NCBI GenBank assembly: GCA_030652315.1
Contig: JAUSAX010000133.1
Span: 1-39,360 of the forward strand
Source of the DNA: Afipia sp.
Lineage (GTDB): Bacteria; Pseudomonadota; Alphaproteobacteria; Rhizobiales; Xanthobacteraceae
Length of the DNA stretch: 39,360 nucleotides
Reading direction: 5' to 3'
The notes under the pieces are model-generated. The model ran no database searches and was not told the origin of the DNA. It was given only the letters and a program-made list of their open reading frames with translations. Below are positions 9,793-18,331 of the stretch, piece after piece. Position 1 is the stretch's first letter. Every line of letters starts with the position of its first letter. The translations under genes were made by a program, and so were the position numbers.

Positions 9793-9893
9793 TAGGATCA
9801 TGCGAGTTCTAAAATAAGCGGCGCGTCTGATTGAGGCTAAGTTCAATTCGGCGTGCAAACAACAAGAAGACTTGAGTTCGGGAGAGAAAGACA

Positions 9894-11018
9894 ATGAAGG
9901 ATCGTTCGGCGGCAACAGGTCCGCTGCGTGGCGTGCGCGTGGTTGAATTCGCCGGCATCGGACCGGGGCCGTTTGCCTCGATGCTGCTGTCGGACATGGG
10001 TGCGGACGTGGTGTCGATCGCCCGGCCCGGACAGGGCAAGCGCGATGTGCGGGATTTCGTCAATCGCGGCCGGCGCGTCATCGAACTCGATCTGAAGAAC
10101 CCGGCTCATATCGCACAGGCGCTCGATCTGATCGGAGCCGCCGACGTGCTGATCGAAGGCTTCCGGCCGCAGGTGATGGAGCGTCTTGGCCTCGGGCCGG
10201 ACGTCGTGCTCAAGCGCAATCCGCGTATGGTCTATGGTCGCATGACCGGCTGGGGCCAGGAAGGTCCGCTGGCGCAGGCGGCGGGTCACGACATCAATTA
10301 CATCGCCATCACCGGCGCGCTGGATTCATTCCGCGCCGGCAATGGTGAAACCGTCTCGCCGCTCAATCTTGTCGGCGACTACGGCGGCGGCGCGATGTAT
10401 CTCGTCGTTGGTGTACTCGCCGGTGTGATCGAGGCGCGCGCTTCGGGCAAGGGCCAGGTCGTGGATGTCGCGATGTGCGACGGCGTCTCGAGCATGCTGA
10501 CCATGTTCCATAGCATGAAGGCGACCGGGCGCTGGACCGATCAGCCGCGCACCAACATGCTCGATGGCGGCGCGCATTTCTATCGCACCTATGAATGCAA
10601 GGACGGCGGCCACATGGCGATCGGCGCGATCGAGCCGCAGTTCTACGCGGAACTGCGCAAGCTCGCCGGGCTTGACGAGGATTGCTACGACGCGCAGATG
10701 GATCGCGGTGAGTGGCCCAAGCTGCAAGAGAAAATGGCGGCGCTGTTCAAGACCAGGACACGCGATGAATGGGCGGCGATTCTGGAAGGATCGGACGCCT
10801 GTGCCGCAGCGGTGCGCGGTCTGTTCGATGCGCCAAAGCATCCGCATCTCGCCGCGCGTCAGACCTTCGTCAATGTCGATGGCCATGTGCAGCCGGCGCC
10901 CGCGCCGCGTTTCTCGCGCACGCCATCAAACATCCAGGGGTCGCCGGCGGTGCCGCCGGTCGATGCCGCCGAAATCCTTTCGCAGTGGTCGCAGGCGGCC
11001 ACCGCGAAAGCGTCCTGA
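9894..11018 (+). CDS. CaiB/BaiF family CoA-transferase, alpha-methylacyl-CoA racemase type
   Basis: A 374-residue protein of the class III CoA-transferase fold. The N-terminal LRGVRVVEFAGIGPGPFASM and the block RPGQGKRDVRDFVNRGRRVIELDLK are typical. His132 (AAGHDINY) and Asp162 (VGDYGGGAM) are 30 residues apart, the same spacing as the catalytic His126/Asp156 pair of the Mycobacterium tuberculosis racemase MCR, so racemisation of a 2-methylacyl-CoA is more likely than CoA transfer. This points to a branched-chain acyl-CoA in the pathway. GGGAGAGAAAG before the ATG is a good ribosome site. It is the first gene of the run that ends with the dehalogenase gene at 19209. Confidence 0.88.
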   Translation: MKDRSAATGPLRGVRVVEFAGIGPGPFASMLLSDMGADVVSIARPGQGKRDVRDFVNRGRRVIELDLKNPAHIAQALDLIGAADVLIEGFRPQVMERLGLGPDVVLKRNPRMVYGRMTGWGQEGPLAQAAGHDINYIAITGALDSFRAGNGETVSPLNLVGDYGGGAMYLVVGVLAGVIEARASGKGQVVDVAMCDGVSSMLTMFHSMKATGRWTDQPRTNMLDGGAHFYRTYECKDGGHMAIGAIEPQFYAELRKLAGLDEDCYDAQMDRGEWPKLQEKMAALFKTRTRDEWAAILEGSDACAAAVRGLFDAPKHPHLAARQTFVNVDGHVQPAPAPRFSRTPSNIQGSPAVPPVDAAEILSQWSQAATAKAS

Positions 11019-11061
11019 AGTCTTCACGACTTAACAATCCGACACCTAAGGAAAACGACTT

Positions 11062-11820
11062 ATGCAGCTCAAGGATGTTTCAGTACTCATCACCGGCGGC
11101 GGCTCAGGCTTGGGCGCGGCAACTGCGCGCGCGATGGCCGCAAAGGGCGCGAAGGTCGCCGTCATCGACATGAACAAGGAAGGCGCCGAGAAGGTCGCCG
11201 CCGAGATCAAGGGTCTGGCACTCGTCGGCGACATTTCGGAAGAAGCTCCGGTCAAGGCCGCGATTGAAAAGGCTGAAGCCGCGCACGGCACCATCCGCGT
11301 GCTGGTGAACTGCGCCGGCATCGGTGGCGCGGTGAAGACCGTCGGCAAGAACGGCGCCTATCCGCTCGATCACTTTTCGCGCATCATCAAGGTCAACCTG
11401 ATCGGCTCGTTCAACTGCATCCGTCTCGTCGCCGAGCGCATGCAGACCGCTCCACCTATCGGTGAAGAGCGCGGCGTGTGCATCAACACCGCGAGCGTCG
11501 CTGCCTTTGACGGCCAGATCGGCCAGGCGGCCTATTCGGCGTCGAAGGGCGGCATCGTCGGCTTCACGCTGCCGGTGGCGCGCGATCTCGCCTCGCTCAA
11601 CATCCGCGTTATGACCATCGCGCCGGGCCTGTTCCTGACGCCTCTGCTGATGGGCCTGTCGGAAGAAGCCCAGAAGAGCCTCGGCGCGCAGGTGCCGCAT
11701 CCGGCGCGTCTCGGCGATCCGAGCGAGTACGCCAATCTCGCCGTGCACATCGTCGAGAACCCGATGCTGAACGGCGAAACGATCCGCCTCGACGGCGCGA
11801 TCCGCATGGCGCCGCGGTAG
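11062..11820 (+). CDS. SDR-family 3-hydroxyacyl-CoA dehydrogenase (HSD17B10-like)
   Basis: A 252-residue short-chain dehydrogenase. The NAD-binding motif is TGGGSGLG (11-18), with Asp36 at the end of beta-2 (AVIDMNKEG) favouring NAD(H). NCAG is at 83-86. Ser145, Tyr158 and Lys162 (YSASKGG) form the catalytic set. The overall pattern, including the [15 protein letters not shown] and [17 protein letters not shown] ends, matches type-2 3-hydroxyacyl-CoA dehydrogenases, which also act on branched substrates such as 2-methyl-3-hydroxybutyryl-CoA. That fits the racemase upstream. It starts 43 bases after the racemase gene and stops four bases before the crotonase gene, so translation of the three is likely coupled. 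Confidence 0.9.
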   Translation: MQLKDVSVLITGGGSGLGAATARAMAAKGAKVAVIDMNKEGAEKVAAEIKGLALVGDISEEAPVKAAIEKAEAAHGTIRVLVNCAGIGGAVKTVGKNGAYPLDHFSRIIKVNLIGSFNCIRLVAERMQTAPPIGEERGVCINTASVAAFDGQIGQAAYSASKGGIVGFTLPVARDLASLNIRVMTIAPGLFLTPLLMGLSEEAQKSLGAQVPHPARLGDPSEYANLAVHIVENPMLNGETIRLDGAIRMAPR

Positions 11821-11824
11821 CGCC

Positions 11825-12634
11825 ATGACTGCAACGCCTCTGCTTGTCGAGCATGCCGACGGTGTGGACTGGGTGACCCTCAATCGCCCGGACAGCCTGA
11901 ATGCGCTCGACGATCAGATGGTCGATGCACTGAGTCAGTACTTTGGCGATCTGGCGCGCAACAAGCGCACCCGGATCGTCGTGCTGAAAGGCGCGGGCCG
12001 GGCATTCTGCGCCGGCCTCGATCTCAAGGAGGCGATGAGCCGGCGTCCGCCCGGTGCGCCGCCGGCCAGCGTCGCCGATGCGCTCGATCACCAGCGCTCG
12101 ATCGCCGACATCGTGATGCTGATGCGGCGTTGCCCGCAGCCGATCATCGCGCTGGTGCAGGGCGCGGCCTCCGGTGGCGGTTTTGCGCTGGCGCTCGCGG
12201 CCGACATCCGCATCGCCGCGAAATCGGCGCGGATGAATTGCGCTTTCATTCGACTGGGTCTTGGCGGCTGCGACATCGGCACCAGCTATTTCCTGCCGCG
12301 CCTCGTCGGCGTGTCGGTCGCATCGGAACTGATCCTGACCGGACGCTTCATCCATGCGGAGCGGGCTTTGACCGTGGGCCTGGTCTCCGAAGTCGTTGAC
12401 GACGGCGAACTCGATGCCGCGGCTGCGCCATATATCGAATCCATGCTGGGGGCGTCGCCGCTCGGCCTGAGGCTCTCCAAGGAGTGCCTCAACATGAGCG
12501 TCGATGCATCGTCCATTGAAGCTGTGATCGCGATGGAAGACCGCAATCAGGTGCTGACGTCCCGGTCCGAGGATTTCAAGGAAGGCGTGCGTGCCTTTCT
12601 GGAGAAGAGGAAGCCGATCTACCGCAATATGTAA
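11825..12634 (+). CDS. Crotonase-fold protein (enoyl-CoA hydratase/isomerase family)
   Basis: A 269-residue crotonase. The oxyanion-hole segments AGRAFCAGLDLKE and VQGAASGGGFALALAADIRI are intact. The two glutamates of classical enoyl-CoA hydratase are not both present: the position of Glu144 is Arg143 (FIRLGLGG), while the Glu164 equivalent is Glu168 (SELILTG). Asp150 in GCDIGTSY lies where dienoyl-CoA isomerases have a catalytic aspartate before VGT. So hydration, isomerisation or another crotonase chemistry are all possible. It begins four bases after the SDR stop and is followed by the ligase gene after 56 bases. The shared operon implies action on an enoyl- or dienoyl-CoA intermediate. 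Confidence 0.88.
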   Translation: MTATPLLVEHADGVDWVTLNRPDSLNALDDQMVDALSQYFGDLARNKRTRIVVLKGAGRAFCAGLDLKEAMSRRPPGAPPASVADALDHQRSIADIVMLMRRCPQPIIALVQGAASGGGFALALAADIRIAAKSARMNCAFIRLGLGGCDIGTSYFLPRLVGVSVASELILTGRFIHAERALTVGLVSEVVDDGELDAAAAPYIESMLGASPLGLRLSKECLNMSVDASSIEAVIAMEDRNQVLTSRSEDFKEGVRAFLEKRKPIYRNM

Positions 12635-12690
12635 TTGCGACCGAACAAACAGAAGGCCTCACAAGAGGCCACGTTCAAGGGAGAAGCGAA

Positions 12691-14565
12691 GTGAACGCGG
12701 AGACGGCAGCAGTGCTTACGAAGCCCGCATTCCGGAAGATCGACTGGTTGCCGCGTGACATCGCGGTCGACCGTCGGGCCGATGGTGTGATCGTTCTGAA
12801 GTCCCGTATTCCGCTCGATCCTTACGAGCCCCATATTCCGGCCTCTCTGGCGAAATGGGCTTTGGAGCGCCCCGATCACATCTGGCTGGCGCAGCGCCGT
12901 GGTTCTGAGCGGCAATGGCACAAGGTGTCTTACTGCGAGGCGAAGCGTACCGTCGATGCGCTGACGCAGGCGTTGCTCGACATGAAGATTCCCGATGGGC
13001 GTCCGGTGGCGATCCTCAGCGGCAATTCCATCGAACACGCGCTGATGACGCAGGCGGCGATGCAGGCCCGGGTTCCGGTGGCGCCGGTGTCGCCTGCGTA
13101 TTCGCTGATGAGTCAGGACCACGCCAAGCTGAAATTCCTGTTCGGTCTCGTCAAGCCGGCCGTGGTGATGGTGCAAGATGGCGCGATCTTCGAGAAGGCG
13201 CTCGCCGCGCTCGATCTCACCGGCATCACGGTGATCCACGTCGATCGTGCGGCAGCACACATCAAAAGCGTGGCCTATGCCGATCTCGCGGCAACGCCGG
13301 TCACAGCCGCGGTCGCGGAATCGATCGCGCGGATCACGCCGGATAGCGTCGGCAAGCTGCTGTTCACCTCGGGCTCGACCGGCATGCCCAAGGCCGTGAT
13401 CAACACCCAGAAGATGATGTGCGCCAATGCCCGCATGATGATGCAGGTGCGGCCGCGCCCGGATGACGCGCCGGACGGGATCTATCTCGACTGGATGCCG
13501 TGGAATCACACCATGGGCGGCAACGCACTGTTCAATGTGGCGCTGACCGAGGGCGGCACGCTCTATATCGACGACGGGCGTCCGGTGCCCGGCCAGTTCG
13601 AGGAAACGCTGCGAAACCTGCGTGAGATTTCGCCGACCTATTATGCCAACGTCCCGGCGGGCTATGCGGCGCTGGCGGCGGTGATGGAAAAGGACGACGC
13701 GCTGTGCCGCTCGTTCTTCAAGAACCTCGGACTGGTCGCTTACGGCGGCGCGCGTCTTCCGGACGATCTCTATGACCGGATCCAGGCGCTGGCGATCCGC
13801 ACCACCGGCGAGCGTTTTGTGTTCTACACCGGCTGGGGCTCCACCGAGACCGCGCCGACATCCACCGGAACTTACTGGGACACCGAACGGGTCGGTCTGA
13901 TCGGCCTGCCGTTTCCCGGCGTGGAGTTGAAGCTCGTTCCGGCCGGGCCGAAATATGAACTGCGCCTGCGCGGCGTCAACGTCACGCCCGGCTATTTTGG
14001 GCGCCCCGATCTCACCGAAGCCGCGTTCGATGACGAAGGTTTTTACTGCATCGGCGATGCCGGTGTGTTCGTCGATCCAGAGGATCCCGTGCAGGGCCTG
14101 ATTTTCTCCGGCCGTGTGGTCGAGGATTTCAAGCTGACGACCGGTACGTTCGTTCAGGTCGGCTCGTTGCGCACCGATGCGATCGCTGCCGCATCGCCGG
14201 TGGTGCAGGATGCGCTGGTCGCGGGACAGGATCGTCCGTTTATCGGATTGCTGGCGTGGCCCAATCTCGATTCCTGCCGCCGGTTGATCGAAGATATGAA
14301 TGCGTCGATGGACACGGTGGTGAATCATCCCAAGGTGCGCGCGCATCTGCGCGACGGTTTGCTGGCGCACAACAAGGCCAGCGGCGGGTCGAGCAGCATG
14401 AGAATCGCGCGTGCGATGCTGATGGTCGAGCCGCCGTCCATCGACGGCAATGAACTCACTGACAAGGGCTACATCAACCAGCGGGCGGGGCTTGAGCGCC
14501 GCGCCGCACTTGTCGAACAGCTTTATGCAGACCAGCCGGGACCGGACGTCATCGTTCTCGGATAA
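12691..14565 (+). CDS. Feruloyl-CoA synthase-like AMP-dependent ligase
   Basis: A 624-residue ANL ligase. The start is GTG 12691 with AAGGGAGAAG just before it. The P-loop is FTSGSTGMPKA, the A5 region is YTGWGSTETAP, and the A7 region is YCIGDAGVFVDPEDP. The C-terminal end GNELTDKGYINQ supplies the usual catalytic lysine position. The length and the long insert before the C-terminus (VGSLRTDAIAAASPVVQDAL) match the feruloyl-CoA synthase subfamily rather than fatty-acyl ligases. It should activate an aryl-alkenoic or related acid to its CoA ester. The neighbours (two acyl-CoA dehydrogenases, racemase, SDR) suit a saturated or branched side chain more than plain ferulate, so the true substrate is uncertain. 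Confidence 0.85.
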   Translation: MNAETAAVLTKPAFRKIDWLPRDIAVDRRADGVIVLKSRIPLDPYEPHIPASLAKWALERPDHIWLAQRRGSERQWHKVSYCEAKRTVDALTQALLDMKIPDGRPVAILSGNSIEHALMTQAAMQARVPVAPVSPAYSLMSQDHAKLKFLFGLVKPAVVMVQDGAIFEKALAALDLTGITVIHVDRAAAHIKSVAYADLAATPVTAAVAESIARITPDSVGKLLFTSGSTGMPKAVINTQKMMCANARMMMQVRPRPDDAPDGIYLDWMPWNHTMGGNALFNVALTEGGTLYIDDGRPVPGQFEETLRNLREISPTYYANVPAGYAALAAVMEKDDALCRSFFKNLGLVAYGGARLPDDLYDRIQALAIRTTGERFVFYTGWGSTETAPTSTGTYWDTERVGLIGLPFPGVELKLVPAGPKYELRLRGVNVTPGYFGRPDLTEAAFDDEGFYCIGDAGVFVDPEDPVQGLIFSGRVVEDFKLTTGTFVQVGSLRTDAIAAASPVVQDALVAGQDRPFIGLLAWPNLDSCRRLIEDMNASMDTVVNHPKVRAHLRDGLLAHNKASGGSSSMRIARAMLMVEPPSIDGNELTDKGYINQRAGLERRAALVEQLYADQPGPDVIVLG

Positions 14566-14596
14566 CTTTCACGTTCACAACACGAGTCAAAACCAG

Positions 14597-15724
14597 ATGA
14601 ACTTTGAATTCTCGGAAGACCAGAAGCAATTGCGCGATCAGGCGCGGCGCTACCTCACTGAGCATTCGCCGCCGAAAGCGGTGCGCGCCGTGCTGGAAGG
14701 CAACGCGCCTTACGACAAGGCGCTGTGGAAAGGCCTCGCCGAGATGGGTTTTCTCGGCGTTGCGATCCCGGAGGAATTCGGCGGTGCGGGCGCGGGCCAT
14801 CTTGAGCTTTGCGTGATCGCCGAGGAAATCGGCCGCGCGCTGGCGCCGGTGCCGTTCTCCTCGACGATCTATCTCGCCACGGAAGCAATCATGCTGGCCG
14901 GCAGCGATGCGCAGAAGGCGAAGTGGCTGCCGAAGATCGCGTCGGGCGAAGCCATCGGCACGCTGGCGCTGTTCGAAGGCGTCGGCAATCCGTCGCACAA
15001 GGCGATCAAGGTCTCAGCGTCGCAGGGCGCGGTCTCCGGCACCAAGATGCCGGTGGCTGACGGAGCGATTGCGGATTTCGCCATCGTCGCGGCGCGTACC
15101 GGATCGACCGGACGCGAAGCCGATATCGGATTGTTCATCGTCGATCTGACCGGTGACGGCGTGACGCGCAAGGCGCTCGTCAACCTCGATCAGGCACACG
15201 GCCAGGCCGAGATCACGTTCGACCGCGCCAAGGCGGAGCCGCTCGGTAACGCCGCCGAAGGCTGGAACATCCTGACCCGTGTGCTCGACCGCGCAGCGGT
15301 GCTGATGGCGTTCGAGCAGGTCGGCGGCGCCGACCGCGCGTTGGAGATGGGCCGCGACTACGCACTCGACCGCGTCGCCTTCGGTCGCCCGATCGGGTCG
15401 TTCCAGGCGGTGAAGCACATTCTCGCCGACATGTATGTCTCGGCGACGCTGGCGCGTTCCAATTGCTACTACGGCGCGTGGGCGCTTTCGACCGATGCCG
15501 GAGAGCTGCCGGAAGCGGCGGCGACCGCCCGCATCAGCGCGACGCAGGCGTTCCAGCATTGCTCCAAGAACAACATCCAGGTGCATGGCGGCATGGGCTT
15601 CACTTGGGAGTTCGACTGCCATCTGTATTACCGGCGCGCCAACGTGCTCGCGCTGTCGCTCGGAAGCCTGACCTACTGGGAAAACCAGTTGATCGACCGC
15701 ATGCGCTTCCGCAACGCGAGTTGA
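14597..15724 (+). CDS. Acyl-CoA dehydrogenase, subunit-like (first of a pair)
   Basis: A 375-residue flavoprotein. A longer open frame begins at 14450 inside the ligase gene, but family similarity starts at MNFEFSEDQKQLRDQARRYL (ATG 14597), 31 bases after the ligase stop. Family blocks include IPEEFGGAGAGHLELC, DYALDRVAFGRPIGSFQAVK and QVHGGMGFTWEFDCHLYYRR. FAD-dependent alpha-beta dehydrogenation of an acyl-CoA is expected, with electrons passed to ETF. The segment that normally reads T(E/x)PxxGSD is degenerate here (ALFEGVGNPSHKA), as in one partner of heteromeric dehydrogenases such as PimC/PimD or FadE28/FadE29. With the next gene it may form such a two-subunit enzyme. Confidence 0.9.
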   Translation: MNFEFSEDQKQLRDQARRYLTEHSPPKAVRAVLEGNAPYDKALWKGLAEMGFLGVAIPEEFGGAGAGHLELCVIAEEIGRALAPVPFSSTIYLATEAIMLAGSDAQKAKWLPKIASGEAIGTLALFEGVGNPSHKAIKVSASQGAVSGTKMPVADGAIADFAIVAARTGSTGREADIGLFIVDLTGDGVTRKALVNLDQAHGQAEITFDRAKAEPLGNAAEGWNILTRVLDRAAVLMAFEQVGGADRALEMGRDYALDRVAFGRPIGSFQAVKHILADMYVSATLARSNCYYGAWALSTDAGELPEAAATARISATQAFQHCSKNNIQVHGGMGFTWEFDCHLYYRRANVLALSLGSLTYWENQLIDRMRFRNAS

Positions 15725-15734
15725 AGATTGATGA

Positions 15735-15827
15735 CGTCATTCCGGGTCGCTCGTCTTCGAGCGAACCCGGAATCCAGTTGAGACAAGATTCCGGATCGGT
15801 CCGCACGGCGGATCGTCCGGAATGACG
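15735..15827. repeat. Palindromic intergenic repeat, family B
   Basis: The element is bounded by CGTCATTCCGG and CCGGAATGACG, with an inner pair GGGTCGCTCGTC / CGAGCGAACCC forming a hairpin. It fills most of the 123-base gap between the two acyl-CoA dehydrogenase genes. Such an element inside an operon may lower or stabilise downstream message. The ribosome site and ATG of the second gene follow 20 bases later. Confidence 0.8.
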
Positions 15828-15847
15828 AGAAACAAAGGATCATTCAG

Positions 15848-17092
15848 ATGAATTTCGATGACACCCCGCAGGAAGCCGCGTTCCGCGCTGAAGCCCGCGC
15901 CTGGATTCAGGCCAACGCGCCGAAGGAATTCGAAGCCGAACTGTCGCAGCCGACCGTCGGCCGCATCAAGCTGAAAAACCGCGACATCCTGGAGGAATCC
16001 AAGAAGTGGCAAAAGAAGAAGGCCGCAGCCGGCTGGGCCTGTCTGCACTGGCCGAAGGAATTCGGCGGCCGTGGCGCGACGCCGATCGAACGCGTGATCT
16101 GGCAGCAGGAGGAAGGTTTCTACGGCAAGCTCGAGGGCGTGTTCCTGATCGGTCAGGGCATGTGCGGGCCGACGATGATGGCGTTCGGCAGCGATGCCGA
16201 CAAAAAGAAGTATCTGCCGCCACTTGCTTCCGGCGAACACGTCTGGTGCCAGCTGTTCTCCGAGCCGTCGGCGGGATCCGACGTCGCCGGCCTGCGCACC
16301 CGCGCGGAAAAGAAGGGCGATGACTGGATCGTCAACGGCCAGAAGGTCTGGACCACGGGCGCGCATTTCTCCGACTACGGCATCGTCATCACGCGTACCG
16401 ATCCGACCCAGCCCAAGCACAAGGGCCTGACGATGTTCTGGCTCGACATGAAATCGCCGGGCGTCGTGGTCAAACCGATCAAGCAGGCCAACGGCCAGTC
16501 GGAATTCAACGAGGTGTATTTCACCGACGTGAAGATTCCGGACTCGCAGCGCCTCGGCAAGGTCGGCGACGGCTGGAACGTGTCGCTCACCACGCTGATG
16601 AACGAACGCATGTCGATCGGCGCGCGTCAGTCGACCGGCTTCCCGGAGTTGTTTGCATTCTGCAACGACCTGATGCTCGAAGACGGTCCGGCCATCGACG
16701 ACAAGAATGTGCGCTCGAAGCTCGCAGGCTGGGCGGTCAAGGCCAGTGGTCTGAAATACACCAGCTACCGTTCGATCTCGGCGTTGTCGCGCGGCGAGCG
16801 GCCGGGTCCGGAAAATTCCATCGGCAAGCTTGTGGCCGGCACGATGCTGCAGGACATCGCGATGTTCGCGATGGACCTTCAGGGCGCGTCCGGTGCGCTG
16901 ACCGATGCGGACAGCCCGTCGGTCGCCGGCCAGTTCCAGTCGATCCTGCTGCGCTCGCCGTCTGACCGCATCGCGGGCGGCACCGATGAAATCCTGCGCA
17001 ACATTATCGCCGAGCGCGTACTTGGATTGCCGGGTGACATCCGTGTCGATAAGGATGTTCCTTTCAACGCGATCCCGACCAAAGGACGCTGA
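15848..17092 (+). CDS. Acyl-CoA dehydrogenase, large subunit-like (second of a pair)
   Basis: A 414-residue flavoprotein. The recognised blocks are LHWPKEFGGRGATPIE, the FAD/substrate motif CQLFSEPSAGSDVAGLRTRA, the VNGQKVWTTGAHFSDYGI strand, and the C-terminal GGTDEILRNIIAERVLGLPGD. This one has the complete SEPSAGSD loop that the preceding dehydrogenase lacks, so the two look complementary, as in alpha2-beta2 enzymes of pimelate and sterol side-chain catabolism. It introduces a double bond next to the thioester. The start ATG 15848 is eight bases after AAAGGATC. The nitroreductase-like gene begins five bases after its stop, which supports cotranscription. Confidence 0.93.
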   Translation: MNFDDTPQEAAFRAEARAWIQANAPKEFEAELSQPTVGRIKLKNRDILEESKKWQKKKAAAGWACLHWPKEFGGRGATPIERVIWQQEEGFYGKLEGVFLIGQGMCGPTMMAFGSDADKKKYLPPLASGEHVWCQLFSEPSAGSDVAGLRTRAEKKGDDWIVNGQKVWTTGAHFSDYGIVITRTDPTQPKHKGLTMFWLDMKSPGVVVKPIKQANGQSEFNEVYFTDVKIPDSQRLGKVGDGWNVSLTTLMNERMSIGARQSTGFPELFAFCNDLMLEDGPAIDDKNVRSKLAGWAVKASGLKYTSYRSISALSRGERPGPENSIGKLVAGTMLQDIAMFAMDLQGASGALTDADSPSVAGQFQSILLRSPSDRIAGGTDEILRNIIAERVLGLPGDIRVDKDVPFNAIPTKGR

Positions 17093-17097
17093 GAACC

Positions 17098-17790
17098 ATG
17101 CTCGCACAACCCGACAGCCGCGACATCGAAGTCGTGGAGAAGCTCTTGGCCGCGCGGTATTCCTGCCGCGCGTTCAAGCCCGAAGCCGTTCCGCGCGCGA
17201 CCATCGAACGCGTGCTGGCCGCGGCGCAGAAAACCGCGTCGTGGTGCAACAGCCAGCCGTGGCAGGTCACGATCTTCTCCGGCGATGCGGTGAAGATATT
17301 CGGCGAGGCGATGTACAAGGCGGCGAGCGAACGCGCGCCGCCTGTCACCGATTTCGAATTCCCGCGAGAGTATAAAGGCGTGTATCTCGATCGCCGCCGC
17401 GAGAGCGGATTTCAGCTCTACAACGCGCTCGGCATCCAGCGCGGCGACAAGGCCGCCTACAACAAGCAGATGCTGGAGAATTTTCGCTTCTTCGGCGCGC
17501 CGCATGTGGCGATGATCACCAGCGACGAGGCGCTCGGGGTGTATGGCGCGATCGATTGCGGTGGCTATGTCGGCAGCTTCATGCTTGCCGCGCAGGCTGC
17601 GGGCCTTGCGACCATTCCGCAGGCAGCGCTGGCCGGACATGCCGATGTGGTGCGCAAGCATCTCGGCGTCGGCGAGGACCGCCGCGTGGTTTGCGGCATT
17701 TCCTTCGGCTACGCGGACGAAACGCATCTCGCCAACAGTTATCGCACCAACCGCGCGAGCATTCCGGAGGCGGTGACCTTTATCGGCTAG
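17098..17790 (+). CDS. Nitroreductase-family FMN oxidoreductase
   Basis: A 230-residue protein of the nitroreductase fold, an FMN enzyme using NAD(P)H. The N-terminal RYSCRAFKPEAVPRATIE and the SWCNSQPWQVTIFSG strand bind FMN phosphate and the ring. The C-terminal half has GVYGAIDCGGYVGSFMLAAQ, then ATIPQAALAGHADVVR, and ends with VVCGISFGYAD. Family members reduce nitroaromatics, quinones or enones, or act in ring and C-C double-bond reduction. It starts five bases after the large acyl-CoA dehydrogenase gene, so it likely belongs to the same pathway, perhaps reducing an unsaturated CoA ester or a nitro group on the substrate. The exact substrate cannot be assigned. Confidence 0.9.
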   Translation: MLAQPDSRDIEVVEKLLAARYSCRAFKPEAVPRATIERVLAAAQKTASWCNSQPWQVTIFSGDAVKIFGEAMYKAASERAPPVTDFEFPREYKGVYLDRRRESGFQLYNALGIQRGDKAAYNKQMLENFRFFGAPHVAMITSDEALGVYGAIDCGGYVGSFMLAAQAAGLATIPQAALAGHADVVRKHLGVGEDRRVVCGISFGYADETHLANSYRTNRASIPEAVTFIG

Positions 17791-17810
17791 ATCGATCTGG
17801 ATTTAACCCG

Positions 17811-17882
17811 CTCATTCCCGCGAAGCGAGAATCCCAGTACTTCAAAAAGTGTGGGGTAGGTCCCCGCCTTCGCGGGGACGAG
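17811..17882. repeat. Palindromic intergenic repeat, family E
   Basis: The element has two hairpins: CTCATTCCCGCGAAGCGAGA with ATCCC at the left, and GTCCCCGCC TTCG CGGGGAC at the right, where the stem is followed by GAG. It lies in the 109-base gap before the NTF2-like gene and marks a possible boundary within the catabolic run. The right hairpin is followed by no T-run, so strong termination is not expected. Confidence 0.7.
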
Positions 17883-17899
17883 CGGAGAGCGGAGAGTTT

Positions 17900-18331
17900 A
17901 TGGCCGACATGAGGGCGACCGACAACGCGGTGGCCACCGAACAGGTCCGCCGCGTGATCACGCGTTACGCGACGGCCTGGGCTGCCGGGGATTTCCCGGC
18001 CGTGCGTGACTGCTACCACGAGCAGTTCACGCTCTACTATGCGGGCAACAATCCGCTGTCGGGGGTGCACAATGGAAAAGCCGCGTGCCTCGCGGTTCTG
18101 GAAGAGTTTCGCAAGCGCACCCGCCGCAAACTTCTCAGCGTCGATCACATCATGGCCGGTCCGGAGCGCGGCGCGGTTTTGGCGCGCGAGCAGTTCAGCC
18201 ATGACGGCAAGACCACGGACGTGCAGCGGCTGCTGGTGTATTCGATCTTTGAGGACCGGCTGCATGAGTGCTGGGTCTACGATCAGGATCAGGCCCTGAT
18301 CGATCAACTTCTGTCGCAGGGAACGCCATGA
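17900..18331 (+). CDS. NTF2/SnoaL-like fold protein
   Basis: A 143-residue protein from ATG 17900, with GGAGAG just upstream. A longer frame from GTG 17849 would run back into the family E repeat and is rejected. The pattern VRRVITRYATAWAAGDFPAVRDCYHEQFTLYYAGNN is split here only as the usual alpha-helix then beta-strand start of the NTF2-like cone fold; HNGKAACLAVLEEF and VDHIMAGPERGAVLAREQFS follow. Such proteins are small ligand-binding or isomerase/hydratase-type enzymes, often of unknown substrate. Its last four bases overlap the dehalogenase start (ATGA), so the two are translationally coupled and probably work on related compounds. Confidence 0.8.
   Translation: MADMRATDNAVATEQVRRVITRYATAWAAGDFPAVRDCYHEQFTLYYAGNNPLSGVHNGKAACLAVLEEFRKRTRRKLLSVDHIMAGPERGAVLAREQFSHDGKTTDVQRLLVYSIFEDRLHECWVYDQDQALIDQLLSQGTP

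Noticed and set aside
12619-14370. 583-residue frame antisense to the feruloyl-CoA-synthase-like gene
   Set aside because: Composition is dominated by Arg, His and Asp, with no known motif; the sense strand has full ANL-ligase motifs.
14450-14596. Upstream extension of the first acyl-CoA dehydrogenase frame
   Set aside because: It lies inside the ligase gene and has no family similarity; the dehydrogenase similarity begins at ATG 14597.
17811-17882. Possible transcription terminator splitting the catabolic run
   Set aside because: The right hairpin has no following T-run, so it is listed as a repeat rather than a terminator. A promoter after it remains possible.
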